A DNA stretch of 64,000 nucleotides from Candidatus Handelsmanbacteria bacterium (GTDB taxonomy: Bacteria; Latescibacterota; UBA2968; UBA8231). The stretch is from contig VGJS01000008.1 in assembly GCA_016867395.1 (NCBI GenBank), forward strand, positions 44,866 through 108,865, given 5' to 3'. Below, one piece after another: positions 1 through 7,994 of this stretch (position 1 is its first letter; the number at the start of each line of letters is the position of its first letter). A program made the position numbers and the translations under genes. The notes beneath the pieces were generated by a model, which was not told where the DNA came from, ran no database searches, and was given only the letters and a program-made list of their open reading frames with translations.

Positions 1-775
1 AGGGCTCGGTGACCGAGGCAATGATGCCGAAGCAGGTGCCGTCGGCCAGGCGGAAGCGCCCGGCCGGTGCCGCCCCCTGCGGGCCGCAGGGGGTGATGGG
101 GCCCAGGCGCTCTTCCAGGCGGGCCAGGATCTGTGCCTTGGAAAAAACGGCGTCCGCAGACCACTGGGTGGCCCCGCCCACGTCCATGTACTCAATGAAG
201 CGCACCTCCCCACCCACTTGGCGGCCGAATTCGATCAGGTCCTCCAGTTCGTCGTCGTTGAAGCCCCGTATCAGCACGGTGTTAATCTTGAGGCTGGCAA
301 AGCCGGCGGTGGCGGCGGCGCGGATGCCCTCCAGCACCTGGGGCAGGGTGTCGCGGCGGACCAGGGCTTTGAAACGCTCCGGCCGCAGGGAGTCGAGGCT
401 CGCCGTCACCCGGTCGAGGCCAGCCCGGCGCAGGGGGAGGGCCAGGGGTCCCAGGTGGGTGGCGTTGGTGGTCAGGGCCAGGTCCTCGATGGCCGGCTGC
501 TGCCGCAAGAGCGCCACCAGTTCGGGCAATTGGCGCCGCAAGAGGGGCTCGCCCCCGGTCAAGCGCACCTTGCGCACCCCGGCCAGGACAAAGGCGTCCA
601 CCAGGGCGCGGATCTCAGCAAAGCTGAGCAGATCCTCCTGCGGCAGCCAGGTGTAATGCTCCTCGGGCATGCAGTAGAAACAGCGCAGGTCGCAGCGGTC
701 GATGACCGAAATGCGCAGGCTGTTGAGCGGCCGGTCCAGCAGATCGGCGGCCGGACAGTCAGGAGGTGCCTTCAT
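1..775 (-). CDS. moaA: GTP 3',8-cyclase MoaA, 3' end cut by the window edge
   Basis: Radical-SAM enzyme of molybdenum cofactor synthesis that rearranges GTP to 3',8-cyclo-GTP in the cytoplasm. The minus-strand reading begins MKAPPDCPAADLLDRPLNSL and shows the radical-SAM cluster motif CDLRCFYCMPE at about residues 28-38, then the MoaA-typical LTGGEPLLR and a later RFIEYMDVGG. About 258 residues are present of the usual 320-330, so the C-terminal second Fe-S cluster region lies outside the window. The ORF track misses it because no stop lies inside the window. The start is the ATG at 775; a clear promoter sits about 40 bases upstream. The gene fits with the orphan molybdenum hydroxylase subunit at 25.6 kb, which would need the cofactor. 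Confidence 0.93.
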   Translation of the reverse strand, partial: MKAPPDCPAADLLDRPLNSLRISVIDRCDLRCFYCMPEEHYTWLPQEDLLSFAEIRALVDAFVLAGVRKVRLTGGEPLLRRQLPELVALLRQQPAIEDLALTTNATHLGPLALPLRRAGLDRVTASLDSLRPERFKALVRRDTLPQVLEGIRAAATAGFASLKINTVLIRGFNDDELEDLIEFGRQVGGEVRFIEYMDVGGATQWSADAVFSKAQILARLEERLGPITPCGPQGAAPAGRFRLADGTCFGIIASVTEP

Positions 776-816
776 GGCATTCGGAATAGCGGTGGGTGAA
801 AAGAAGGTGAAAAGCT

Positions 817-844
817 AATATAGGGATCGCCAAAGACCGGGCAA
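817..844 (-). promoter_or_regulatory. Sigma-70-type promoter for moaA
   Basis: On the minus strand TTGCCC and TATATT are separated by 16 bases and lie about 40 bases upstream of the moaA start. Seen by inspection only. Confidence 0.55.
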
Positions 845-927
845 CCAAAGCGGAGCCAGCTGGCGTTAGCGGAGGTTAAAACAAAACACCGGGACCTGGG
901 GATAGGAAGGAGCCCAGCCTTTGGCGC

Positions 928-1041
928 TCAGTGCAGCGTGGTGATCAGCAGCAGTATGAAGTTATCGCCCAGCAGAAAACCCACCAAAAGGATCTTGAAG
1001 ATCCTCCAGACCGACTCCGTCTGATCAGCAAAGCGGTCCAT
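928..1041 (-). CDS. Small single-pass membrane ORF, 37 aa, unknown
   Basis: This ORF is too short for the ORF track. It reads MDRFADQTESVWRIFKILLV and continues through a hydrophobic stretch (ILLVGFLLGDNFILLLITTL) that could span the membrane once, then stops with TGA. It lies in the otherwise empty gap between moaA and the DUF4954 gene, in the same leftward direction. There is no strong ribosome binding site, though the upstream minus-strand sequence contains TTGACA. The amphipathic charged start followed by one hydrophobic segment is typical of small membrane proteins. I do not recognise a family, and a chance ORF in GC-rich DNA cannot be excluded. Confidence 0.35.
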   Translation of the reverse strand: MDRFADQTESVWRIFKILLVGFLLGDNFILLLITTLH

Positions 1042-1202
1042 GGGGTTCAAGGGGCCTTGGCGCGGACCGTCTGAGGACTGGCCACCGGGCAATGATCCGG
1101 GTCAACAGGGAACAGCGGGGAGGAACGGGAACCGGCCTGCAGAGGGGCGCAGGCACGTCCCAGATGAAACATTACCCCGCGCTCTTGTCAACTGGCCGGG
1201 TC

Positions 1203-3149
1203 TCAATCAGCCAGGGCCGCCAGCCTGGCCTGGAGCTCTTTGACGAAGGAGTTGCCGGCAAAACTGCCCCGCACTGCGGCGAAATCCGCGGCCCGGGCAG
1301 CCTCGTTTCCGTCGGCCCCATAGCCCAGCATGGCCAGGGGGTCGAACTCCTTCTCGGCGTCGGCCAACACCTTTTTGAGATAGCTGGCCGACAACTTCTT
1401 GTGCTCGGCTTCCAGCTGGGCCAGAGCCGCCGCGTCCAACTGGTCCACCTCCACCCCTTCGCGGGCAGCAAAGGCACGTCGTACCCAGCTCCACTCGTCC
1501 TGGGCGTAGGCGGCGTGGGCCTGGGCCAGGGCAGCCTGGAACTGGGCCAGGCCGGCGATGCGGCCGCTTGCCACGGCCTCGGTCAATTCCCGGAGGCGCC
1601 GGCGCCCGATCAGCAGGCCCCCTACGTCGGCCCACTCTTCGCTGTAGCTCCCAGTGTCGGCCAGGGCCTGGCGCCAGGCTTGAGGCCCCTGATTGCGCAC
1701 CGGGGCCAGGCGTTCGAGAATCTTGCCCTTGAGGTACATGTCGGTAGCCGCGGCGTAGCTGCGGGCGCTGGGCCGCAGCAGCAGGCGCTTGATCATGGCG
1801 CCTTTGTAGCGCACCTGTTCCACCTCCCGAGGGGTTTTTTCGTGCAAGTCCAGCATTAGGGCCTCGGCTTGGATCAGCTTCTGCACCAGGTACGGGCTGA
1901 ACACCGCAAAGTGGATCAGGTCGCGTTTGATGCCACCCTTGCGCCGGTCCCGGGCCGGCCACTTCTCCCCGTCGCGCATCACCCCCACAGTGTGCATGTT
2001 CATTGCCGGGGTCAACATGCTCTCGCCACCCACCTCGGTCAGGTAGGAGAAGGGCAGCTCGCTCGTGTCGAGATTGCCCAGGTGCTTGCCGATGGTCACC
2101 GAGAAAGGCCCCACCACCGTAGGCCAGAGCATGTACGAAAACGAGCCATTCTTGCTGCCCCGCTGCACCACACCCTGATGCACCGGCCCGAGCTTGTACA
2201 TGTGGTTGCTCTGGTTGGTCCCTGAGCCGGCGTTGTAGAAGGAGTAGATGCCGGCGATGAGTAGGGTGCTCTTGTGGTGGGTGACAGTGTAGGGGCCGGC
2301 GAAGACCGAACAGGCCTCGCCGTGGAAGCCCTCGCAGTTGGCGAAGAAGAGGGAATTCTCCCCGGAAAACTGTTTGCCCAGTTGCACCCCTTGGCCGACG
2401 AAGCAGCGGCTCAGGACTACGCCGTCTTTTACGGAGGAGCCCTCGCCGATGATGAAGTCCTGGGCGGCGACGCCAGCGCCTACAACGGCAGGGGCTTGCG
2501 GTTCGCTGAGGAGGGTGCCGTTGCAGAGGCGCAGGGCCCCGCGCACCTGGGCGGCCGGGCCGATGTTCAGGTCGGTGATGGAGGAAACTTGGCTCACCAC
2601 CGCCCCCTCGCCCACCCGGCCCCGGTCGGACCTGGCCTGGTCCGTGTAGGCGGCAACCATGCCCTCCAGGCGGGTGATGAGTTCGGGATGGTGGCGGTGC
2701 ATACACAACAGGTAGGCGAACTGGCTGGACATCTCGGCAAAGATGGGCAGTTGCCGGCCGCCCCCCTCGTTGACTGCCTCCACCTCCACCCCGTTGCCAA
2801 AGGTCGCCCCCGGAGCGGTGGCCATCGCGCCCACGTCGCTGATCACCGCCCGGTCGCCGATCTCGTAATTGGCCAGGTGGCTGCCCACGCGGGTCACCCG
2901 CACCTCGTCGCCCAGACTGCAGTTGACCAGGGTGGCGTCGGCCAGCTCGCAGGGCAACTCCACCCCGCCGTCGAGGGCCACCCGGCCCTGCAGGCTGCCC
3001 AGGCGCACCTGCCCGACGAAGCGCACCCGCCGCACACGGCCGGGTTCGAAACCCGGCCCGACCTGCACGGCGGCCCAGTCCTCGGCGGCACAGCCCTCCT
3101 GGGTCAGGGTGTCAATTTCGGCGCGGGTCAAAGCGCGGTGCGAACTCAT
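1203..3149 (-). CDS. DUF4954 family protein (left-handed beta-helix-like)
   Basis: Protein of 648 residues in the DUF4954 family, large cytoplasmic proteins of unknown function with hexapeptide-like repeats resembling sugar acyl- or nucleotidyltransferase beta-helices. Repeating hydrophobic-glycine turns are visible (for example GEGSSVKDGVVLSRCFVGQG and IGPAAQVRGALRLCNGTLL), followed by a helical C-terminal third rich in Ala, Leu and Glu. The track ORF begins further upstream, but the ATG at 3149 (MSSHRALTRAEI) has a good AGAGGAG ribosome site and a promoter about 75 bases upstream, so I prefer it. It is divergent from nagB, and the two likely share the 180-base regulatory gap. A role in amino-sugar metabolism is inferred from this neighbourhood only. 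Confidence 0.75.
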   Translation of the reverse strand: MSSHRALTRAEIDTLTQEGCAAEDWAAVQVGPGFEPGRVRRVRFVGQVRLGSLQGRVALDGGVELPCELADATLVNCSLGDEVRVTRVGSHLANYEIGDRAVISDVGAMATAPGATFGNGVEVEAVNEGGGRQLPIFAEMSSQFAYLLCMHRHHPELITRLEGMVAAYTDQARSDRGRVGEGAVVSQVSSITDLNIGPAAQVRGALRLCNGTLLSEPQAPAVVGAGVAAQDFIIGEGSSVKDGVVLSRCFVGQGVQLGKQFSGENSLFFANCEGFHGEACSVFAGPYTVTHHKSTLLIAGIYSFYNAGSGTNQSNHMYKLGPVHQGVVQRGSKNGSFSYMLWPTVVGPFSVTIGKHLGNLDTSELPFSYLTEVGGESMLTPAMNMHTVGVMRDGEKWPARDRRKGGIKRDLIHFAVFSPYLVQKLIQAEALMLDLHEKTPREVEQVRYKGAMIKRLLLRPSARSYAAATDMYLKGKILERLAPVRNQGPQAWRQALADTGSYSEEWADVGGLLIGRRRLRELTEAVASGRIAGLAQFQAALAQAHAAYAQDEWSWVRRAFAAREGVEVDQLDAAALAQLEAEHKKLSASYLKKVLADAEKEFDPLAMLGYGADGNEAARAADFAAVRGSFAGNSFVKELQARLAALAD

Positions 3150-3225
3150 CGGATTCTCCTCTGGCCGAGGGACTGGCGCTCTTGTATATTCTCCCAAGGA
3201 AAAGGGTGCTCTTCCGTGGCAGCTA

Positions 3226-3253
3226 AGATTATCTGCCCGCCCCGCCCTGTCAA
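3226..3253 (-). promoter_or_regulatory. Promoter for the DUF4954 gene
   Basis: On the minus strand TTGACA, a 16-base spacer and TAATCT lie in the divergent gap between the DUF4954 gene and nagB. Confidence 0.5.
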
Positions 3254-3331
3254 GGCGTGGAGCGCTTTACACCCAGGGGGGCATTTTCCTACATTGTCTC
3301 CGCCCCAATCCCTCATCGCGAGAGTCCTGTC

Positions 3332-4087
3332 ATGCCTGGAAACATCAAGGTGACCGTCTGTCCCGATGCCCAGGGCGTGGCCCGCAAGGCTGCCGGGGTC
3401 TTCGCCGCGCTGCTCCGCTCCAAACCCGCAGCCGTCATTGGCCTGGCCACCGGCTCCACCCCGGAGCAGACCTACGCCGAACTGGCCCGCCTGCACCGGG
3501 AGGAAAAGCTCAGCCTCGCCAAGGTCTCCTCCTTCAATCTGGACGAATACTGGGGCCTGGACGGGGACCACGACCAGAGCTACCGCCACTTTATGAACAC
3601 CCATCTCTTCAACCACGTCGATATCCGCCCCTGGAACACCTGCGTACTCAACGGCAAGGCCGCCAACCCCGCGCTCGAATGCCAGGCCTTCGAGACCAAA
3701 ATCCTGGCGGCGGGCGGGGTGGACCTGTGGCTTTTGGGTATCGGCGGCAACGGCCACATCGCCTTCAACGAGCCGGGCAGCCCGGTAGACAGCCGCACCC
3801 GCCTGGTCAGCCTGACCCCCAGCACCATCGCCGCCAACAGCGACGGCCGTTTCTTCAAGGACCCCGCCGAGGTGCCCCGCTGCGCCCTGTCGGCGGGCAT
3901 CGGCACCATCCGCGAGGCGCGCCAACTGGTGCTTTTGGCCACCGGCCCCAAGAAGGCCGCGGCCATCGCCGCCGCCGCCGAGGGGTCCTTCAGCCCCGAC
4001 TGCCCCGCCAGCCTGTTGCAGGACCATCCCGACTGCACCTTCATCGTGGACCGGGAAGCCGCCGCCGGCCTCAAGCATCCCCACTGA
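3332..4087 (+). CDS. nagB: Glucosamine-6-phosphate deaminase
   Basis: Converts glucosamine-6-phosphate to fructose-6-phosphate and ammonia in the cytoplasm. The 251-residue protein has the family marks: LATGSTPEQTY for phosphate binding near residue 40, SFNLDEYWG with the catalytic Asp near residue 70, and GIGGNGHIAFNEPGSPVDSR with the ring-opening His and Glu near residues 130-150. Length matches short NagB proteins. The start chosen is ATG 3332 (MPGNIKVTV); the longer track ORF runs into the divergent promoter region. It is the first gene of a rightward cluster and is followed 22 bases later by an acyl carrier protein. A second NagB domain occurs in the fusion protein at 7995, so the two may use different sugar phosphates. 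Confidence 0.92.
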   Translation: MPGNIKVTVCPDAQGVARKAAGVFAALLRSKPAAVIGLATGSTPEQTYAELARLHREEKLSLAKVSSFNLDEYWGLDGDHDQSYRHFMNTHLFNHVDIRPWNTCVLNGKAANPALECQAFETKILAAGGVDLWLLGIGGNGHIAFNEPGSPVDSRTRLVSLTPSTIAANSDGRFFKDPAEVPRCALSAGIGTIREARQLVLLATGPKKAAAIAAAAEGSFSPDCPASLLQDHPDCTFIVDREAAAGLKHPH

Positions 4088-4109
4088 CCTGGAGGAGGAC
4101 GAAGCGCCT

Positions 4110-4352
4110 ATGGACCGCGCCGAGATCAAGGACCGGGTTTACCGCGTCATCAGCCAGGTGCTTAAGCTGGAGCCCGGGCAGATCCAGGAGGACCACACTT
4201 TCACCGTCGATCTGGGCGCCGAGTCGGTGCAGTCGGTGGAGTTGATGGCTGGTTTCGAGGAGGAGTTCGATATCGAGATGGACGAGGACGAGGCCCTGCA
4301 GGTGCAGTCCGTGGGCTCGGCCATCGACTTCATCGCCCGCTATCTTAAGTAG
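4110..4352 (+). CDS. Acyl carrier protein with variant phosphopantetheine motif
   Basis: An 80-residue acidic four-helix carrier protein. The phosphopantetheine-accepting Ser sits in DLGAESVQSVEL, where most ACPs have DLGADSLDTVEL, so the canonical DSL is ESV here while the modified Ser is kept. The rest (EEEFDIEMDEDEAL) is a normal ACP helix. A strong GGAGGAGG ribosome site precedes ATG 4110. The gene sits between nagB and a DRE-TIM acyl-CoA enzyme rather than in a fatty acid synthesis operon, so it is probably a dedicated carrier and not the housekeeping AcpP. An Sfp-type phosphopantetheinyl transferase at 24710 could activate it; that link is inference. Confidence 0.88.
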   Translation: MDRAEIKDRVYRVISQVLKLEPGQIQEDHTFTVDLGAESVQSVELMAGFEEEFDIEMDEDEALQVQSVGSAIDFIARYLK

Positions 4353-4367
4353 GGGGAGGGAAAACCA

Positions 4368-5759
4368 ATGGCCGCCCCCAAGCCCTGGCCCCTGGTGGAG
4401 CCCCAGGCCCCCAACCTGCTCGACGAACAGTTCGACTACCGCCTCCCCCCTAAGATCCTCTTCGACGGGCCCCTCTACGAGGAGATAGATGGGAAAGTAG
4501 TAAGGTTCGACCCACAGGAGGCCCTGGCCCGGGACCTAGTCATCACCGACACCACCTTCCGCGACGGCCAGCAGGCCCGGCCCCCGTACACGGTCGAGCA
4601 GCAGGTCCGGCTCTACGACATGCTGGCCAAGCTGGGCGGGCCCCGGGGGATCATCCGGCAGACCGAGTTCTTCCTCTACACCAAAAACGACCGCAAGGCC
4701 CTGGACCAGTGCCGGGCCTTGGGGCACCGCTACCCGGAGATCACCTCGTGGATCAGGGCCGACAAGGGGGATTTCCGGCTGGTGGTGGAGGCTGGGGTCA
4801 AGGAGACGGGGATGCTCACCTCCTGCTCCGACTACCACATCTTCCTCAAGCTCAAGAAGAACCGCCGGCAGGCTTTTGAGGACTACCTGGGCGTGGTGGA
4901 GGCGGCCTGGGAGGCGGGGGTCCGGCCCCGCTGCCACCTGGAGGACGTCACCCGCGCCGACATCGAGGGCTTTGTGCTGCCCTTTGTCGCCGAGCTGATG
5001 CGCCGCTCTGAACAGGTGGCCCCCCAGATGCGGGCCAAGGTGCGGCTGTGCGATACCATGGGCTTCGGGGTCTCCTTCCCCGGCGCGGCGCTGCCCCGCT
5101 CCATTCCCAAGCTGATCTATCGCATGACCCACGACGCCGGGGTGCCGCCCGAATGTCTTGAATGGCACGGCCACAACGATTTCCACAAGGTCCACATCAA
5201 CGGGGCCAGCGCCTGGCTCTACGGCTGCAACGCGCTCAACACCACCCTTTTCGGCTTTGGCGAGCGCACCGGCAACCCCCCCCTCGAAGGGGCGGTGATC
5301 GAGTACATCGCCCTGCGGGGAGACCTGTGCGGCATCGACACCCGTATGATCCAGGAGATTGCCCAGTACATGCGCTCGGCCGGGGTGGAGATCCCGCCCA
5401 ACTATCCCTTCGTGGGCAGGGACTTCAACACCACCCGGGCCGGCATCCACGCCGGGGGGCTGCGGGCCGACGAGCGGATCTACAATATCTTCGACACCGC
5501 CGCCCTCTTTGGCCGGCCGCCCCGGGTCTCCATCACCGACAAGTCCGGGGTGGACGGGGTGGCCATCTGGGTCAACGAGTTCCTTGGCCTTAAGGGCGAG
5601 GAGCGGCTCAACAAGATCAAGGTCCACAAGGTGGCCCGCTGGGTGATGGACCAATACGAGGTCCACCAGCGCACCAGCGCCATTACCGACGAGGAGTTGG
5701 CGGTCCAGGTCAAGGAGCATCTGCCCGAGCACTACACCCGCCGCGCCCAGAGCGGCTGA
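4368..5759 (+). CDS. DRE-TIM (HMGL-like) acyltransferase, probable Re-citrate synthase
   Basis: A 463-residue enzyme of the isopropylmalate/homocitrate synthase superfamily, which condenses an acyl-CoA with a 2-oxo acid. The metal and catalytic signature DTTFRDGQQARPPY is near residue 60, and the metal-binding histidines appear as EWHGHNDFH near residue 265. The C-terminal regulatory domain of true LeuA proteins is absent, and length and overall look match the Re-type citrate synthases found in some anaerobes; such proteins are often labelled 2-isopropylmalate synthase. It follows the ACP gene by 15 bases with a GGGGAGGG ribosome site and precedes pta and ackA, which make acetyl-CoA, its expected substrate. 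Homocitrate or isopropylmalate synthesis remain alternatives; no leu or lys genes are nearby. Confidence 0.7.
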   Translation: MAAPKPWPLVEPQAPNLLDEQFDYRLPPKILFDGPLYEEIDGKVVRFDPQEALARDLVITDTTFRDGQQARPPYTVEQQVRLYDMLAKLGGPRGIIRQTEFFLYTKNDRKALDQCRALGHRYPEITSWIRADKGDFRLVVEAGVKETGMLTSCSDYHIFLKLKKNRRQAFEDYLGVVEAAWEAGVRPRCHLEDVTRADIEGFVLPFVAELMRRSEQVAPQMRAKVRLCDTMGFGVSFPGAALPRSIPKLIYRMTHDAGVPPECLEWHGHNDFHKVHINGASAWLYGCNALNTTLFGFGERTGNPPLEGAVIEYIALRGDLCGIDTRMIQEIAQYMRSAGVEIPPNYPFVGRDFNTTRAGIHAGGLRADERIYNIFDTAALFGRPPRVSITDKSGVDGVAIWVNEFLGLKGEERLNKIKVHKVARWVMDQYEVHQRTSAITDEELAVQVKEHLPEHYTRRAQSG

Positions 5760-5807
5760 AGAGCGCCGGAAGGTGCCGCGCCTGGTGCGGCGCCCACGGA
5801 GGTTGCG

Positions 5808-6774
5808 GTGACGGAAGTGGTCGAGTCCCTGATCGAGCGGGCGCGCCAGCACCCGCGCAAGGTTGTGCTCTCTGAAGGCGAAGACGAAAGGGTGATCCAG
5901 GCGGCCTGCCGCCTGGCCGGCAAGGGCATCGCCCATCCCATCCTGCTGGGCGACCTGCCCTTGATCCGGGCGGTGGCCGCCGGCCGCTCCCTCAAGGCGG
6001 TGGAGGTGGTGGACCCCAACGATGCCGGGGCCCTGGCCCGCTACAGCGAGACACTCACGCGCCGCCGCGCCAGCGTCAGCCCCGGCGCGGCGCCTGCTCA
6101 AGAAACCGCTGCTCCTCGGGGCAGCGATGGTGGGGGAGGGCGAGGCTGACGCGGTGGTGGCCAGGGCCACCCGGCCCAGCGCCCAGGTCATCGCCGCCGG
6201 GGCCCTGGCCGTGGGCTACGCCGAAGGGGTCAGCCATCCTTCCACCTTCTTCATCATGGTTCTCCCCGGCGAGCCCGAGCGGATGCTGGTCTACGCCGAT
6301 TGGGCGGTGGCCCTGGACACGACGGCCAAGGAGCTGGTCCGGATCGCGGTGGTCACGGCGCACAACACCCGGCGGCTGCTCGACCTGGAGCCCCGCGTGG
6401 CCCTGCTCTCCTTCTCTACCCACGGCAGCGCCGCCCACGCCAGGGTGGAAAAGGTCCGCGAGACGGTGCGGCTGGCCAGGGAACTGGCTCCCGACCTGCT
6501 CATCGACGGCGAGTTGCAGGCCGATGCGGCCCTCTCGCCCAAGGTGGCGGCAAAGAAATGCCCCGACTCGCCGCTTAAGGGCCAGGCCAACGTTCTGGTC
6601 TTTCCCGACCTGGACGCCGGCAACATCGCCTACAAACTGACCCAGTACCTGGCCGGGGCCCGGGCCATCGGCCCCATCCTGCAGGGCTTCCGCCGCCCAG
6701 TCAATAACCTGTCGCGGGCGGCCACGGCCGAGAACATCGTCACCGTGGCCGCCATCGCCGAATTGCAGTCCTGA
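5808..6774 (+). pseudogene. pta: Phosphate acetyltransferase, frameshifted
   Basis: Phosphate acetyl/butyryltransferase interconverting acetyl phosphate and acetyl-CoA. The first part (MTEVVESLIERARQHPRKVV, GTG start after GGAGG) runs in one frame to about residue 92. The rest (ARRLLKKPLLLGAAMVGEGE through RPVNNLSRAATAENIV) continues in the next frame. Combined length is about 322 residues, normal for the family, so a single-base insertion near 6080-6110, in the run cccggcgcggcgcctg, would explain it. Codon use and motifs are otherwise intact on both sides, so a sequencing error or very recent mutation is as likely as true loss. It lies between the Re-citrate-synthase-like gene and ackA. Confidence 0.87.
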
Positions 6775-6790
6775 AGGGCGCGGCCCACCG

Positions 6791-7978
6791 ATGGAGATCC
6801 TAGTACTCAACTGCGGCAGCTCCTCGGTGAAGTACCACCTCTTCGAGATGGAGGCCGAGCGCGACGTGGCCGGGGGCATGGTGGAGCGCATCGGCCAGGC
6901 CGTCGCCCTGGCCTCCCACCGCTGGGAAGGCGGCAGCGCCAGGCAGGGGCTGGAGGCCCCCGACCACCGGGCCGCCCTCCTGCACGTCCGCCAGGTATTG
7001 CAGGAGCGCGGCGGCGGGGTGGCGGCGGTGGGGCACCGGGTGGTACACGGGGGCGAGCGCTTCGTGCAGGCGGCGCTGATCACCCCCCAGGTGGAAGAGA
7101 GCATCGAGGAGTGCGTCTCGCTGGCGCCCCTGCACAACCCGCCCAATCTGGTGGGCATCCGCGCGGCGCGGCAGTTCTTCCCGCAGGTGCCCCATGTGGC
7201 GGTCTTCGACACCGCCTTCCACCAGACCATGCCGGCGCGGGCCTTCCTCTACCCGCTGCCTTACGAGCTGTACCAGGAAGGGCGCATCCGCCGTTACGGT
7301 TTCCACGGCACCTCGCACCGCTTTGTGGCCGGGCGCGCCGCCCGGATGCTGGGCCGCCAGGCGGAGGACTTTACCGGCATCACCTGCCACCTGGGCAATG
7401 GCTGCTCGCTGGCGGCCATCGAGCGGGGGCGCTCGTTGGACACTTCGATGGGTCTCACCCCCCTCGAAGGGGTGATGATGGGCACCCGCTCGGGGGACAT
7501 CGATCCGGCGATCGTCTTTCACCTGGCCGGCAGCGGCGGGTTGAGCCTGGCCCAGGTCGAGCAGGTGCTCAACCGGCAGAGCGGGCTTTTAGGGGTATCG
7601 GGGGTGTCCAACGACCTGCGCCAGGTGCAGGAGGCCGCGGCCGGGGGCAATGGGCGGGCCGAGCTGGCCCTGGACCTCTACGCGTACCGCGTGCGCAAGT
7701 ACCTCGGCGCGTACCTGGCGGCGCTGGGCCGGGCCGAGGCCGTGGTCTTCACCGGCGGGGTGGGGGAGCACAGCGGGCAGATGCGCCGGCGCATCCTGGA
7801 GCCCCTGGCCGGGTTGGGGCTGGTGCTGGACCCGGAGCGGAACCGCGACGGGTTTGCGGGGGAGCGGGAGATCTCGACCCCCCAGTCGCCGGTCCGGCTG
7901 CTGGTCATCCCCACCAACGAGGAACTGGTCATCGCCCGGGACACCAGGGATGTCCTGTTGTCGCGGGCGCCGCAATAA
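6791..7978 (+). CDS. ackA: Acetate kinase
   Basis: Phosphorylates acetate with ATP to acetyl phosphate, or the reverse. The 395-residue protein has the ASKHA family marks: LNCGSSSVKYHLFE at the start, GHRVVHGGERF near residue 80, DTAFHQTMP near residue 140, YGFHGTSH near residue 170, and MGTRSGDIDPAI near residue 235. Length is standard. It starts 17 bases after the pta stop, so Pta and AckA would be co-expressed. Here the pair follows acyl-CoA-using genes and precedes a protein with a deacetylase domain, so acetate activation is a plausible direction in addition to fermentation. Confidence 0.95.
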   Translation: MEILVLNCGSSSVKYHLFEMEAERDVAGGMVERIGQAVALASHRWEGGSARQGLEAPDHRAALLHVRQVLQERGGGVAAVGHRVVHGGERFVQAALITPQVEESIEECVSLAPLHNPPNLVGIRAARQFFPQVPHVAVFDTAFHQTMPARAFLYPLPYELYQEGRIRRYGFHGTSHRFVAGRAARMLGRQAEDFTGITCHLGNGCSLAAIERGRSLDTSMGLTPLEGVMMGTRSGDIDPAIVFHLAGSGGLSLAQVEQVLNRQSGLLGVSGVSNDLRQVQEAAAGGNGRAELALDLYAYRVRKYLGAYLAALGRAEAVVFTGGVGEHSGQMRRRILEPLAGLGLVLDPERNRDGFAGEREISTPQSPVRLLVIPTNEELVIARDTRDVLLSRAPQ

Positions 7979-7994
7979 ACCCCGAGGAGCAGGC

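Noticed and set aside
776-930. Moco riboswitch upstream of moaA
   Set aside because: A sigma-70 promoter sits only about 40 bases before the moaA start, so most of the gap is upstream of transcription, and the known Moco motif is not visible.
3041-3060. GGGTTCGAAACCCGG looks like a tRNA T-arm
   Set aside because: It lies inside the DUF4954 gene, in frame, and no acceptor or anticodon arms surround it.
1869-4245. Long plus-strand ORFs opposite the DUF4954 gene and across nagB
   Set aside because: They are GC-rich shadow frames with His/Arg/Pro-rich translations and no recognisable domains.
5808-6774. Two separate genes in the pta region
   Set aside because: The two frames give the N- and C-terminal parts of one Pta with little overlap, so one broken gene is simpler.
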